A stretch of 39,421 nucleotides of DNA, taken from positions 1 to 39,421 of the IMG/VR virus record IMGVR_UViG_3300038701_001484; one strand, given 5' to 3'. This DNA is from a virus. This document shows positions 30,853 to 37,460 of this stretch, piece after piece. The translations under genes and the position numbers were made by a program. How positions within the stretch are numbered: position 1 is the stretch's first letter; each line of letters begins with the position of its first letter. The notes under the pieces were generated by a model. That model made no database searches. It saw only the letters and a list, made by a program, of their open reading frames with translations, and was not told where the DNA came from.

Positions 30853-31422
30853 CTACCCCTCCCTCACTGCTGCAATCATGGCGCGCGACTGCTTTGCCAA
30901 GCCACGCAACAGCTCTGCGATGATGAAGGGGCAGTACGCCCCAGATTCTTCCTTGCCGCAACCAGACGCATTGGTGTCCGACTCATGCCAAATGCTTTCG
31001 CATGCTGAGCCGCAGTCAATCTCGGTGGCGGCTTCCTCAAGCGCCTCCGGGTTTAACCAAAGGTCATGTTCGTTTAGGACCGCCTCCGGCACGAGGACAT
31101 AACCGGGCTTCGCCTGCACCATGAGGGAGAGGATGCGGTCTATCACCGGGTCCATCTGCGGCATGTGGTTGGTGCGCTGGACGTAATCTGCAACTAGTTG
31201 GAACTGCCGGGTGATTTCTTGGCGAGTGTCCCAATCGACCTCCCGCACGTCATCTGGTGCCTGGCGGTCGAGGAGGTCTTTCATGCGGGCGTATTCGCGG
31301 AGGGTGGCGACAATCGCGGGGGTCATCGGGTGGCACAAATTGTCCCCGGAAAATTTGGCGCGGGTCTTGTCAGCAAGGTCTGCTAGATTCTGCGCTTCGT
31401 CTGCGTTCATACAGTCAGCCAT
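30853..31422 (-). CDS. Hypothetical protein, 189 aa
   Basis: Larger acidic protein with no family recognised. The first half is helical (DEAQNLADLADKTRAKF, IVATLREYARMKDLLDRQ). The second half carries cysteines in CGSACESIWHESDTNASGCG and AYCPFIIAELLRGL, which could form a metal or disulphide site. AAGGA lies eight bases before ATG 31422. It overlaps the DUF3850 gene. Confidence 0.6.
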   Translation of the reverse strand: MADCMNADEAQNLADLADKTRAKFSGDNLCHPMTPAIVATLREYARMKDLLDRQAPDDVREVDWDTRQEITRQFQLVADYVQRTNHMPQMDPVIDRILSLMVQAKPGYVLVPEAVLNEHDLWLNPEALEEAATEIDCGSACESIWHESDTNASGCGKEESGAYCPFIIAELLRGLAKQSRAMIAAVREG

Positions 31423-31699
31423 GGTCGGAGTCCTTGGGCTGGGCGTCCAAGCTGAACACGCAAAACCCGGGCTCTATGCCAAACTGCCCGCCCTGCAAAA
31501 GCCATCCGATGCGAAAGGTCAGCTCCCGATTAAAGCTGTCGTAAAACCGCCCGCTAGAGTCGAGCTTCTTCAAGACAACCAAATCGCCCTTCTGAAATCC
31601 GCGATCATTACGGCGAACCTCAAATGTCTTTTCGCCGCGCTCAATCGCTTCGAAATACTGCGGCAGAGTTTTCAGCGTGTGGACGGTGGTTTCGGCCAT
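31415..31699 (-). CDS. DUF3850 / ASCH-like RNA-binding fold protein
   Basis: A 94-aa protein matching DUF3850: HTLKTLPQYFEAIERGEKTFEV, RRNDRGFQKGDLVVLK and a closing GGQFGIEPGFCVFSL. The fold is an ASCH/PUA-like beta barrel, commonly linked with RNA or modified-base binding. ATG 31699 has AGGAG seven bases upstream; ATG 31702 is also possible. It lies next to NinB in the recombination part of the leftward operon. Confidence 0.8.
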   Translation of the reverse strand: MAETTVHTLKTLPQYFEAIERGEKTFEVRRNDRGFQKGDLVVLKKLDSSGRFYDSFNRELTFRIGWLLQGGQFGIEPGFCVFSLDAQPKDSDHG

Positions 31700-32109
31700 C
31701 ATCCCTCTCCTGTGTGTTTCGGATATTTCAGCTCGATACCCTCACGAGCGGCAAATGCCAGTATGAGTTCGATCAGGCCCGAGAAGTCTTTCTTCGATAG
31801 TTGACTGGACCGATGGCCAAGCGGGATAACCCGGCCACCCTCAAGGCTTGGCGCGCAGTCTGTCTCCATTCCAAGCGCGTCCATGAAGGTGCCTTTCCAG
31901 CGGCCCTCGTTCATCGGCATGCCGTTCCATTCCGGTTTGGCCTCCGTGATTTCCGCCAGCATCGGCCAGAGCTTTTTGTTCTGCTCTGTCGTCCGCGTTG
32001 CGTCCTGAAACACGGCCACCATGCCGCCCCTGATGAAGGCGCGGTCTACGGCCTCCTTCGCTGTTGCGACGGCCTCCGGTGTGTCTATGTCAAGGATGAA
32101 TCGGGGCAT
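31699..32109 (-). CDS. ninB: NinB / lambda Orf recombination mediator
   Basis: A 136-aa protein with the NinB series: RTTEQNKKLWPMLAEITEAK, WKGTFMDALGMETDCAPSLEGG, SSQLSKKDFSGLIELILAFA. Lambda Orf helps load recombinase onto SSB-coated single strands. Its partner here is probably the SSB-like protein encoded immediately upstream (32112-32765). No phage exonuclease/annealase pair was recognised in the window. Confidence 0.88.
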   Translation of the reverse strand: MPRFILDIDTPEAVATAKEAVDRAFIRGGMVAVFQDATRTTEQNKKLWPMLAEITEAKPEWNGMPMNEGRWKGTFMDALGMETDCAPSLEGGRVIPLGHRSSQLSKKDFSGLIELILAFAAREGIELKYPKHTGEG

Positions 32110-32111
32110 GG

Positions 32112-32765
32112 CTAGAATGGAATCTCGTCGTCCATATCGTCATTCTGACCGCCGCCGTTTGCGTCGGGCTCGTCGTGTCCCGTTCCGGCAATCTTCCGGT
32201 ATTCAGGCGACCGCTCGATAACGCCACGCAGCTTGTCGTGAAGGCCGTTGAACACCTCCCAATCAAAGCGGTCCTCCTGCAAGGCAAGGTAGGTCAATGG
32301 GTTATGCGGCTTCGGCATATCCTCCTTGTCGCGCTTGGGTAGCGGGTTGGCTGACTTGATGTTGGCGTATGTCCTGCCGTCATTGGTGTTGTGAATGACG
32401 TTGAGGTAGCAGGGGACGCCGACAAGATTCTTGGTGTCGAACCCGCCTGCGGCCATATCAGCATCAGTAAAGCCTTTGCCGCGCCAGCTTTCGAGGAACG
32501 GGCGAAGATTGCCCTTCTCGTGCATCGACCAGGTGAAACGCTGGTGAACCGAATATGGGCGCTTGACCTTCTGGCCATCGTGCTCAAATTCCTCTAGCTC
32601 ATCGACTAACTCGAAGGACAGCATAATCTTGCGCTGGTGTTTGGTCTCACCTTTCCATTCGATTTCTTGGGTGCCGAGGTCGATAAAGCGATAGCAGATT
32701 GCGCGGTGCATTCCTGCTGGTGCGGGCTCAAAGTCGGACCCGGCTTGTGCGGTTGAAAGTTCCAT
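32112..32765 (-). CDS. SSB-like single-stranded DNA-binding protein
   Basis: A 217-aa protein. The body has EIEWKGETKHQRKIMLSFEL, the beta-strand core, and FDTKNLVGVPCYLNVIHN, as in phage OB-fold ssDNA-binding proteins. The C-terminal tip DDMDDEIPF is the acidic-hydrophobic tail of bacterial SSB proteins that recruits partners. AGGAG precedes ATG 32765, which overlaps the upstream stop. It would protect ssDNA in replication and recombination together with NinB. Confidence 0.82.
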   Translation of the reverse strand: MELSTAQAGSDFEPAPAGMHRAICYRFIDLGTQEIEWKGETKHQRKIMLSFELVDELEEFEHDGQKVKRPYSVHQRFTWSMHEKGNLRPFLESWRGKGFTDADMAAGGFDTKNLVGVPCYLNVIHNTNDGRTYANIKSANPLPKRDKEDMPKPHNPLTYLALQEDRFDWEVFNGLHDKLRGVIERSPEYRKIAGTGHDEPDANGGGQNDDMDDEIPF

Positions 32766-33007
32766 TATTCCTGCTCCTGTAAGATGCTCATGTGTTCGTC
32801 TTTTGCGGCCTCAAGCTCGCGAAACCATCCTGACGGCAGATCGCCGCGCCGGTCGGCGTCTTCGATTGAAAGCCAAACCGAATTGAGATCGGCGATTTTG
32901 CAAGTGTCACTGATGGCGGCGCACCACGCTTCCCACACGCCGCTTTTGCGGGCCTGATAGGGCTTCATGCGCTCATCGCGCTCGTCATTGGCGGTCGCGA
33001 GTTCCAT
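32765..33007 (-). CDS. Hypothetical protein, 80 aa
   Basis: Acidic helical protein (VWEAWCAAISDTCKIADLNSVW, GWFRELEAAKDEHMSIL). ATG 33007 is preferred, six bases after GAGG; ATG 33010 is the alternative. It overlaps the SSB-like gene by one base. Unrecognised. Confidence 0.58.
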   Translation of the reverse strand: MELATANDERDERMKPYQARKSGVWEAWCAAISDTCKIADLNSVWLSIEDADRRGDLPSGWFRELEAAKDEHMSILQEQE

Positions 33008-33230
33008 CATGTTCCTCTATCCATTGCAGCGTGTCGGTGAGGTAATCTCGTGCTTCTTCAATCAATTCCCGGTCGCCCTTGACCCGCCCGAGTGTCACGT
33101 CGCTGTGAATGTCCTTGCAGCGGTGTAAGAGGCGAATGTGGTCGTGCTCTGCGCGTTCGGCGGGCTCCCCGATGTAGTCGAACACCGGAACCGGCGAGAG
33201 GCCGAGGCGAGCGAATTGAACAAAGCTCAT
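32985..33230 (-). CDS. Hypothetical protein, 81 aa
   Basis: Charged protein (FDYIGEPAERAEHDHIRLLH, KGDRELIEEARDYLTDTLQWIEEHDG). ATG 33230 overlaps the upstream stop (ATGA); the extension to 33269 is shadow. The histidine-rich middle (EHDHIRLLHRCKDIHSD) might bind metal, but this is a guess. Unrecognised. Confidence 0.58.
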   Translation of the reverse strand: MSFVQFARLGLSPVPVFDYIGEPAERAEHDHIRLLHRCKDIHSDVTLGRVKGDRELIEEARDYLTDTLQWIEEHDGTRDRQ

Positions 33231-33481
33231 TGTCCTGCCTCCCGGCTTTTGGTGAGGGCCGCTGTGCAAAGGGGTAGGTCGTCAAAGCCCGGACCATCCA
33301 TCACGCCACAAGCGGGCGGGAATCCGTTTGAATCGTCGCCGCCAATTTGCTGCGGGGTGTAGCAATCCTCACAAATCGGGTCGCAAGGCTTGGTGCGGGT
33401 CGCCATGCCGTGCCAGCGCAATTCGACGCCAGTAGCGCCGCAGTAGCAGCAGTCTGGCATTTCGCTTGCGTGATGGCTCAT
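33227..33481 (-). CDS. Zinc-ribbon-like protein, 84 aa
   Basis: CCYCG (residues 11-15) and CEDC (about 37-40), with other cysteines at 33, 58 and 72, indicate a zinc-binding domain like those of small phage HNH or ribbon proteins. No HNH histidines are apparent. It has 4-base overlaps with both neighbours. Confidence 0.62.
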   Translation of the reverse strand: MSHHASEMPDCCYCGATGVELRWHGMATRTKPCDPICEDCYTPQQIGGDDSNGFPPACGVMDGPGFDDLPLCTAALTKSREAGQ

Positions 33482-34023
33482 TGTCCTACCTCCTCATCTG
33501 TGGGTTGGGGTGCCTCGCTACGCTCGGGGGAGATCGACGAAATGGCGCGGGGGTTCCAAATGCAGCCAGACGCGCAATCCCATCCGTAATACCAGTGCGA
33601 GGCATCGCCGTCTAAGCGCCTCTCCCACTGATAAGGGGCGATGATGATGCCATCGTAGAGCCGCCCAACTGCGGCCCAATCTACCCTCCCAGCATACGGG
33701 CTGGCCGTAAAAAATGACCGATGAAACTCGTCAATGTCCGCAACGGTCTTCAAGTGCAAAATTTGTGCGCTGGTGGAAAGCACAACAGAGTGCTTGATTT
33801 TCCCAAACAAGAAGCCGCCGCGCTCGGCCTCATTCCAAGATGGCCAGTCATCCGGGCCGTCAACGCTGACCCAAAGCCCTGCTGGCTTGCCCGGTCGGCT
33901 ATCCGTGTCAGGGCTCACCCTCCAAACACGAGTCACCGGCTCGGCAGACCAGTGCGAAAGGCTCAACCGGACCGCAGCAGAGCGAGGACCGGACCGAACC
34001 GAAGGTGAGGCACCCTTACTCAT
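33478..34023 (-). CDS. Conserved phage protein with LWVSVDG and WDCASGCIWNP motifs
   Basis: A 181-aa protein. The order is RLSLSHWSAEPVTRVWRV, KPAGLWVSVDGPDDWPSW, QILHLKTVADIDEFHRSFF, DWAAVGRLYDGIIIAPYQWE and YYGWDCASGCIWNP. The same series occurs in uncharacterised phage and prophage proteins as far as I recall. The alternating pattern loosely resembles ADP-ribosyltransferase-like folds, but the catalytic residues cannot be assigned. ATG 34023 overlaps the membrane-protein stop; ATG 34026 is alternative. Confidence 0.65.
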   Translation of the reverse strand: MSKGASPSVRSGPRSAAVRLSLSHWSAEPVTRVWRVSPDTDSRPGKPAGLWVSVDGPDDWPSWNEAERGGFLFGKIKHSVVLSTSAQILHLKTVADIDEFHRSFFTASPYAGRVDWAAVGRLYDGIIIAPYQWERRLDGDASHWYYGWDCASGCIWNPRAISSISPERSEAPQPTDEEVGQ

Positions 34024-34150
34024 CATAAACCTCCACATATTGAATGGGTCTGTTTGGGTCTTTTGCTGTGATGAACATCACCAATCCGCCGATTGCGAGC
34101 ACGAACAGAAGGCCAAGCAGGCTCGGCAGCATTTCGTTATCGCGGCGCAT
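34016..34150 (-). CDS. Small single-span membrane protein, 44 aa
   Basis: A leftward frame from ATG 34150 to TAA 34016, preceded by AGGAGGG. The product is RRDNEMLPS, a membrane helix (LLGLLFVLAIGGLVMFITA) and a short polar tail. Its end overlaps the start of the following gene (ATGATGAGTAA arrangement), so the two are translationally coupled. Function is unknown. Confidence 0.68.
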   Translation of the reverse strand: MRRDNEMLPSLLGLLFVLAIGGLVMFITAKDPNRPIQYVEVYDE

Positions 34151-34271
34151 TAGGCCCTCCTGTCTTTGCAAAGCGGATCAGTTCAGCCCTGCGCTTCATG
34201 ACTTCGGCTACGCTCCTGTCCAATTGGCGGATAAGACGCTCGCCTTCTTGTGTGAGTTCGGAGAGGGTCAT
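34137..34271 (-). CDS. Small coiled-coil protein, 44 aa
   Basis: ATG 34271 to the stop at 34137 encodes TLSELTQEGERLIRQLDRSV and AEVMKRRAELIRFAKTG, a single charged helix with heptads. It overlaps the upstream membrane-protein stop (ATGA) and the next start. It is too short for a family call. Confidence 0.55.
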   Translation of the reverse strand: MTLSELTQEGERLIRQLDRSVAEVMKRRAELIRFAKTGGPNAPR

Positions 34272-34423
34272 CGTTTCGGCTCCGAGATGACGACGAAGGC
34301 CCCCAGGAGAAACCCGCCGACGAGACCAGCAACGCCGCTTCCGCTGTGCGCAGCTGCGGCGGCAAGCGCCACACCGCTGGTAAGCACGAGCACTCGGATA
34401 GGTGTCAGAAGCGCGTCCCTCAT
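34268..34423 (-). CDS. Small two-span membrane protein, 51 aa
   Basis: A leftward frame ATG 34423 to TGA 34268. The product has two hydrophobic segments (IRVLVLTSGVALAAAAA and VAGLVGGFLLGAFVVIS) separated by a glycine/serine turn. It overlaps the neighbouring genes by four or fewer bases on both sides. Candidate superinfection-exclusion or antiholin-like protein by type only. Confidence 0.6.
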   Translation of the reverse strand: MRDALLTPIRVLVLTSGVALAAAAAHSGSGVAGLVGGFLLGAFVVISEPKR

Positions 34424-34887
34424 CACCCATCCCCCCGCTCTACCGGCACAAGGCGATATTCCTTGCCGTCAATCGTGACAGTCTTGCCAGAGCAATCGGG
34501 TTCAGGCTGTTCGGGCTCGGGGAGGATGAGTTCGTCCCGGACAAATCCGTGGATCGTTCGCCCATCCAAGTGGCGCGCCGATTCGGTCAGGTTTTTAGCC
34601 CGAACGATAAGCCCGAAGCCCACAACGTGTTGGTCCTCGCCCTTGTTCGTCTTATACGTCTTCCCGATTTCAAACGGTGTCTCGACAATGTGAACCTTGC
34701 CGATGACTTCGGTGACGTAGAGGTCGTCGTTTATGATGCCGTTGCGGGCGGCAAGCCGGTCACTCGGCTGCCCGCCGTCAAACTGGATGCAGAGAGGCCA
34801 TTTCGACGAGCCGATATCAAACAGAACAGCCCCAGTCCGGCCATCATTGAACTTCACCTTGTCATAGAGCTTGATTTCGAGTGTCAT
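34423..34887 (-). CDS. Beta-rich hypothetical protein sharing a C-terminal module
   Basis: A 154-aa protein. The N-terminus (LYDKVKFNDGRTGAVLFDIG) and middle are beta-rich. The C-terminal 30 residues contain CSGKTVTIDGKEYRLVPVE, a module that recurs at the end of the next protein upstream (CSGEIITVKGKKYRLQPVE). The shared end suggests a common binding partner or a duplicated tail. Function is unknown. Confidence 0.6.
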   Translation of the reverse strand: MTLEIKLYDKVKFNDGRTGAVLFDIGSSKWPLCIQFDGGQPSDRLAARNGIINDDLYVTEVIGKVHIVETPFEIGKTYKTNKGEDQHVVGFGLIVRAKNLTESARHLDGRTIHGFVRDELILPEPEQPEPDCSGKTVTIDGKEYRLVPVERGDG

Positions 34888-35462
34888 TGGTCTTCCTCCA
34901 CGGGCTGCAAGCGGTACTTTTTGCCCTTCACGGTGATGATTTCACCGGAGCAGCCGCCGGGCTTTTCAGGACGGAAGCCAAACACCTCCTCGAACACGTC
35001 AATGTCGAAATTGGGCAGCTTGAATGTCTTCGCCCGGTCTTCGGGGCTGGCCTTGTCCCATGCCTCGCGCCACGCATCTTGAAGACTGCCGTGGGCTTTG
35101 AGATAGCCGCCTGCTGTCGCGTAGGACGGATAAGCGCCCTTTTCCTTGTCGGTCATTTTCGACTCTGGCACCCATTGCGTAAGTTGTGCGTAAAGCCATT
35201 CCGGCTTGTCAGCGTCGATCCAGTCTTGACGCTTGGCGGGCTTGTTGAAGATCAGACAGTCTTCCGGCGCAATGCTGTTGCAGTAGCCGGTGTTGTAGTC
35301 GCCGGTGTTGTAGTCGCCGGTGTTGCGGTTGCCGGTGTTGTAGTCGCCGGTGTTGTAGTCGCCGGTGTTGCGGTTGCCGGTGTTGTAGTCGCCGGTGTTG
35401 CAGTAGCCGGTGTTGTAGTAGCCGGTGTTGTAGTAGCCGGTGTTGCCCTTATTGTCGGTCAT
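34884..35462 (-). CDS. Pentapeptide-repeat protein
   Basis: A 192-aa protein. Residues 6-60 are eleven units of the NTGxx type (NTGDY, NTGYC, NTGNR), giving a right-handed quadrilateral beta-helix. A conserved globular part follows (DCLIFNKPAKRQDW, TQWVPESKMTDKEKGAYPSYATAGGYLKAHGS, LPNFDIDVFEEVFGF), which I recall from pentapeptide-repeat proteins of unrelated phages. The C-terminal 25 residues are the module shared with the next gene. Pentapeptide proteins can mimic DNA, but this one is short. ATG 35462 lies in the operon with a 14-base overlap upstream. Confidence 0.75.
   Translation of the reverse strand: MTDNKGNTGYYNTGYYNTGYCNTGDYNTGNRNTGDYNTGDYNTGNRNTGDYNTGDYNTGYCNSIAPEDCLIFNKPAKRQDWIDADKPEWLYAQLTQWVPESKMTDKEKGAYPSYATAGGYLKAHGSLQDAWREAWDKASPEDRAKTFKLPNFDIDVFEEVFGFRPEKPGGCSGEIITVKGKKYRLQPVEEDQ
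35275..35450. repeat. 15-bp tandem repeats encoding the pentapeptide units
   Basis: GTAGTCGCCGGTGTT-like units repeat about eleven times in tandem within the gene above, differing at two or three bases. Length changes by slippage would add or remove whole pentapeptides without frameshift. This is not a CRISPR: there are no spacers. Confidence 0.9.
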
Positions 35463-35640
35463 TGGTCTTGTCCTTGTTCAGAGGGTCACGGCCATCAAGA
35501 CGAGCGGCCAGACGTTCACAGCGGGGGAGGTGTTGAAGCTGTTCGACGGCTTCCGGGGTCCATCCGTGGGCTTCCCGAAATCCCGGCAGCTCATTCCCGG
35601 TGAAATCATCTCGGGCAGGGGTGTAGATGTCGAAGGCCAT
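35449..35640 (-). CDS. Hypothetical protein, 63 aa
   Basis: Small acidic protein (FDIYTPARDDFTGNELPGFREA, WTPEAVEQLQHL). ATG 35640 overlaps the upstream stop, and its tail overlaps the pentapeptide gene by 14 bases. Unrecognised but consistent with the operon's spacing. Confidence 0.55.
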   Translation of the reverse strand: MAFDIYTPARDDFTGNELPGFREAHGWTPEAVEQLQHLPRCERLAARLDGRDPLNKDKTNDRQ

Positions 35641-36257
35641 TAGGCTGCCCCCCTTTTCAGCTTCGCAACTTTTGCAAAATGAACCTTGGCCAGCCCGATC
35701 AGGAGGCGGTGAAGTGTTCTCGCCTCACCTGCCGGGAGCCCTTCATCCTTGAAGCGGGCAGCGCCGTTTTTCTTCCACCAATCAAGGTCGTGATATTCAC
35801 ACCCGACTCGGATCATGGTGTCCGTGATTGTGACGGGGTATGGGAAGCCAATTACGTTGACAGGCGAGACCCTCGCATTGCCGTAGACCCTCGCATCGCC
35901 GTAGACCCTCGCATCGCCGCAGACCTCCGCATCGCCGTAGACCCTCGCATCGCCGCAGACCTCCGCATTGCCGTAGACCCTCGCATCGCCGTAGACCCTC
36001 GCATCGCCGCAGACCCTCGCATCGCCGCAGACCCTCGCATTGCCGTAGACCCTCGCATCGCCGCAGACCTCCGCATCGCCGTAGACCCACGCATTGCCTT
36101 CATGCGAAAGGTTCTTTTCGGCCTCAATCCAGCCTCCGACATCGCCAGCCGACACGCCAATCGCGGCAATTGAAACAAGCGCGCGAATTTGATGAAGCGT
36201 CCGGCCAAAAAGTTCTTTCGTCTCGCCGGTAAACTCATATTTCTTTTGATCGGCCAT
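35640..36257 (-). CDS. Hexapeptide-repeat (left-handed beta-helix) protein
   Basis: A 205-aa protein. The N-terminus (ELFGRTLHQIRALVSIAAIG, GDVGGWIEAEKNLSHEGNAWV) is conserved in phage hexapeptide proteins. Residues about 55-130 are DARVYG or DARVCG units, thirteen in all, expected to form a left-handed parallel beta-helix. After these comes PVTITDTMIRVGCEYHDLDWW and a basic C-terminus. ATG 36257 has GGGAGG seven bases upstream; the preceding GTG is alternative. There are no acyltransferase catalytic residues, so a binding or scaffold role is likely. Confidence 0.75.
   Translation of the reverse strand: MADQKKYEFTGETKELFGRTLHQIRALVSIAAIGVSAGDVGGWIEAEKNLSHEGNAWVYGDAEVCGDARVYGNARVCGDARVCGDARVYGDARVYGNAEVCGDARVYGDAEVCGDARVYGDARVYGNARVSPVNVIGFPYPVTITDTMIRVGCEYHDLDWWKKNGAARFKDEGLPAGEARTLHRLLIGLAKVHFAKVAKLKRGAA
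35868..36090. repeat. 18-bp tandem repeats encoding the hexapeptide units
   Basis: Units of the form ACCCTCGCATCGCCGTAG alternate with CCGCAG/CCGTAG and CTCGCA/CTCCGCA variants over about 220 bases. Each is one hexapeptide codon block, so copy-number change keeps the frame. They alternate Tyr and Cys at the fifth position. Confidence 0.9.
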
Positions 36258-36556
36258 CACGCCGCCTCCCTCTTCGAGAAATCCTTGAGAGCGGCGTTCA
36301 TCCCGTCCACGAAGCCAGCGTCGGCGTGATAAGGGTGTGACGCCTCATTCACGAGATGGCTGTTGTCGTGAAGCTGGTTGAGGAAGTCCGTCGCCTCATC
36401 GCCAACAAGCTGCTTGTGGGTCAGGGCCAGCTTCGCAAGGTCATAGCCAAACGCGAACCAGCGGTCGGCTGCATCGCCCTGCGCGGCAGCTTCCTGCTCT
36501 GCAATCCGGGCCTCAACCTTCGGCGGATATTCGTGGCGCTCTTCGCTGTAAGACAT
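36257..36556 (-). CDS. Hypothetical protein, 99 aa
   Basis: Helical acidic protein (PKVEARIAEQEAAAQGDAADRW, KLALTHKQLVGDEATDFLNQL). GGGAG lies seven bases before ATG 36556. It is the second gene of the leftward operon, after the hairpin at 36577-36596. Unrecognised. Confidence 0.62.
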   Translation of the reverse strand: MSYSEERHEYPPKVEARIAEQEAAAQGDAADRWFAFGYDLAKLALTHKQLVGDEATDFLNQLHDNSHLVNEASHPYHADAGFVDGMNAALKDFSKREAA

Positions 36557-36576
36557 GAGGTGTCTCCCTGAACGGG

Positions 36577-36596
36577 GGAGGGGCCGAAGCCCCTCC
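36577..36596 (-). other. Perfect UUCG hairpin between the first two leftward genes
   Basis: On the leftward transcript the stem GGAGGGGC and GCCCCTCC closes on a UUCG tetraloop, with eight pairs and no mismatch. No U run follows in either direction, so it is not a standard terminator. It may be a processing site, an attenuator or an antitermination (nut-like) hairpin. Confidence 0.55.
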
Positions 36597-36597
36597 G

Positions 36598-36990
36598 TTA
36601 TTCGGCGGCTACGGCGGTGGCGCGTGAAACCATGTCGGGGATGGCGACAAACAAGGAGTCGCCCTGAATGGAATAGGACGTTTGCGCAGACGCGAGCTTC
36701 TTGTTGGGATGCGGGATGCGGGTAGAGCCCGCGCGGACAGCGCGACCTTTGCGCGCAAGCCGGATGGCACCATCGCGCGATGCGGACAGAACCAACCAGC
36801 CTTCGTCCGATCCGGTTCCGACAAGACAGTCAACTCCAAGGCCGACCGTCCAGCCGAGTTGATCGGCGATTTCCGGCGCGACCGTGACTTGCGTCAGGAA
36901 GCAATTGCGGCTTGGGCGGGTGCGCGAAACGCGGACGCCTTTAACCGCCGACCGGGAGTGAGTGGGTTTCCTCAGTTTTTCGAACGGCAT
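36598..36990 (-). CDS. First gene of the leftward operon, hypothetical
   Basis: A 130-aa protein with an arginine-rich N-terminus (SAVKGVRVSRTRPSRN) and a beta-rich body (QVTVAPEIADQLGW, DCLVGTGSDEGWLVLSASRDGAIRLARKG), resembling a swapped-hairpin AbrB-type or small barrel fold. GAGGAG lies seven bases before ATG 36990. As first gene after the leftward promoter it takes the place of lambda N, and the arginine-rich stretch might bind RNA, but no boxB pair is evident. Function is unknown. Confidence 0.6.
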   Translation of the reverse strand: MPFEKLRKPTHSRSAVKGVRVSRTRPSRNCFLTQVTVAPEIADQLGWTVGLGVDCLVGTGSDEGWLVLSASRDGAIRLARKGRAVRAGSTRIPHPNKKLASAQTSYSIQGDSLFVAIPDMVSRATAVAAE

Positions 36991-37018
36991 TTTGTTTCTC
37001 CTCTGTTCGATAGAGGCA

Positions 37019-37047
37019 ACGTAACGCGAAGTTACGACACAAGTCAA
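37019..37047 (-). promoter_or_regulatory. Leftward early promoter
   Basis: On the minus strand TTGACT (37047-37042) and TTACGT (37024-37019) are spaced 17 bp. The operator at 37021-37035 overlaps the spacer and -10. It would drive the whole operon to the integrase. Confidence 0.6.
37021..37035. promoter_or_regulatory. Operator OL: GTAACGCGAAGTTAC
   Basis: Imperfect palindrome of 15 bp with GTAAC/GTTAC arms, matching the site at 37473-37487 at 13 of 15 positions. It sits over the -10 of the leftward promoter, where binding would repress it. Confidence 0.7.
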
Positions 37048-37089
37048 TAACTAAAAGTTCCGTTTTGCGGCAAAATTTTTTGGGGTGGG

Positions 37090-37413
37090 CTAGGCGGACT
37101 TCTTTTCGTCGCCGGAAAGCCCTTCCAGCATACGCAATGCGGCGTCCCGGTTTTCCGGTTCAATGCGGCTCCACAGGCGCATTACGTTGATGGTGTCGCC
37201 GTTCGCCGGGTCCTTGCCGCTTATCAACCATTCCAGGCTCACGCGGAACAGCCTGGCGATGTCGGGAAACCTTGATGTGGGCGGCACGCGCGTTCCCGCT
37301 TCATAATGACGGTATGCGTGCGGGTCCATAGACAAACGGCGCGCGGCTTCGGCGGCGCTCCGAAAGCCCGCCTTCACCCTTGCCTGCCTGATTCTCGCCT
37401 CTAATCCGTCCAT
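37090..37413 (-). CDS. Xre-family phage repressor, short form
   Basis: A 107-aa protein with one helix-turn-helix domain (ARIRQARVKAGFRSAAEAARRL, DPHAYRHYEAGTRVPPTSRF) followed by LEWLISGKDP and a helical tail. It lacks the Ala-Gly and Ser-Lys protease sites of LexA-like repressors, so RecA-driven self-cleavage is not expected. ATG 37413 is chosen because the domain begins there; the frame extends to 37515, but that runs over the operator. No Shine-Dalgarno sequence is seen. Divergent to the Cro-like gene, it is the likely lysogeny repressor. Confidence 0.78.
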   Translation of the reverse strand: MDGLEARIRQARVKAGFRSAAEAARRLSMDPHAYRHYEAGTRVPPTSRFPDIARLFRVSLEWLISGKDPANGDTINVMRLWSRIEPENRDAALRMLEGLSGDEKKSA

Positions 37414-37460
37414 GAGCAGGTTACTAGCAGGCAGGGCGGAACTATAGGTTCCCTTTTTGC

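Noticed and set aside
35275-35450. Tandem 15-bp repeats as a CRISPR array
   Set aside because: There are no spacers, the period equals five codons, and the array lies in frame within the pentapeptide gene.
34881-35603. Rightward 240-aa frame with VVVAGVV repeats
   Set aside because: It is the reverse-strand shadow of the pentapeptide-repeat DNA, with no ribosome site or operon context.
35868-36090. Tandem 18-bp repeats as CRISPR or satellite
   Set aside because: The period equals six codons and encodes DARVYG/DARVCG units of a protein with conserved ends.
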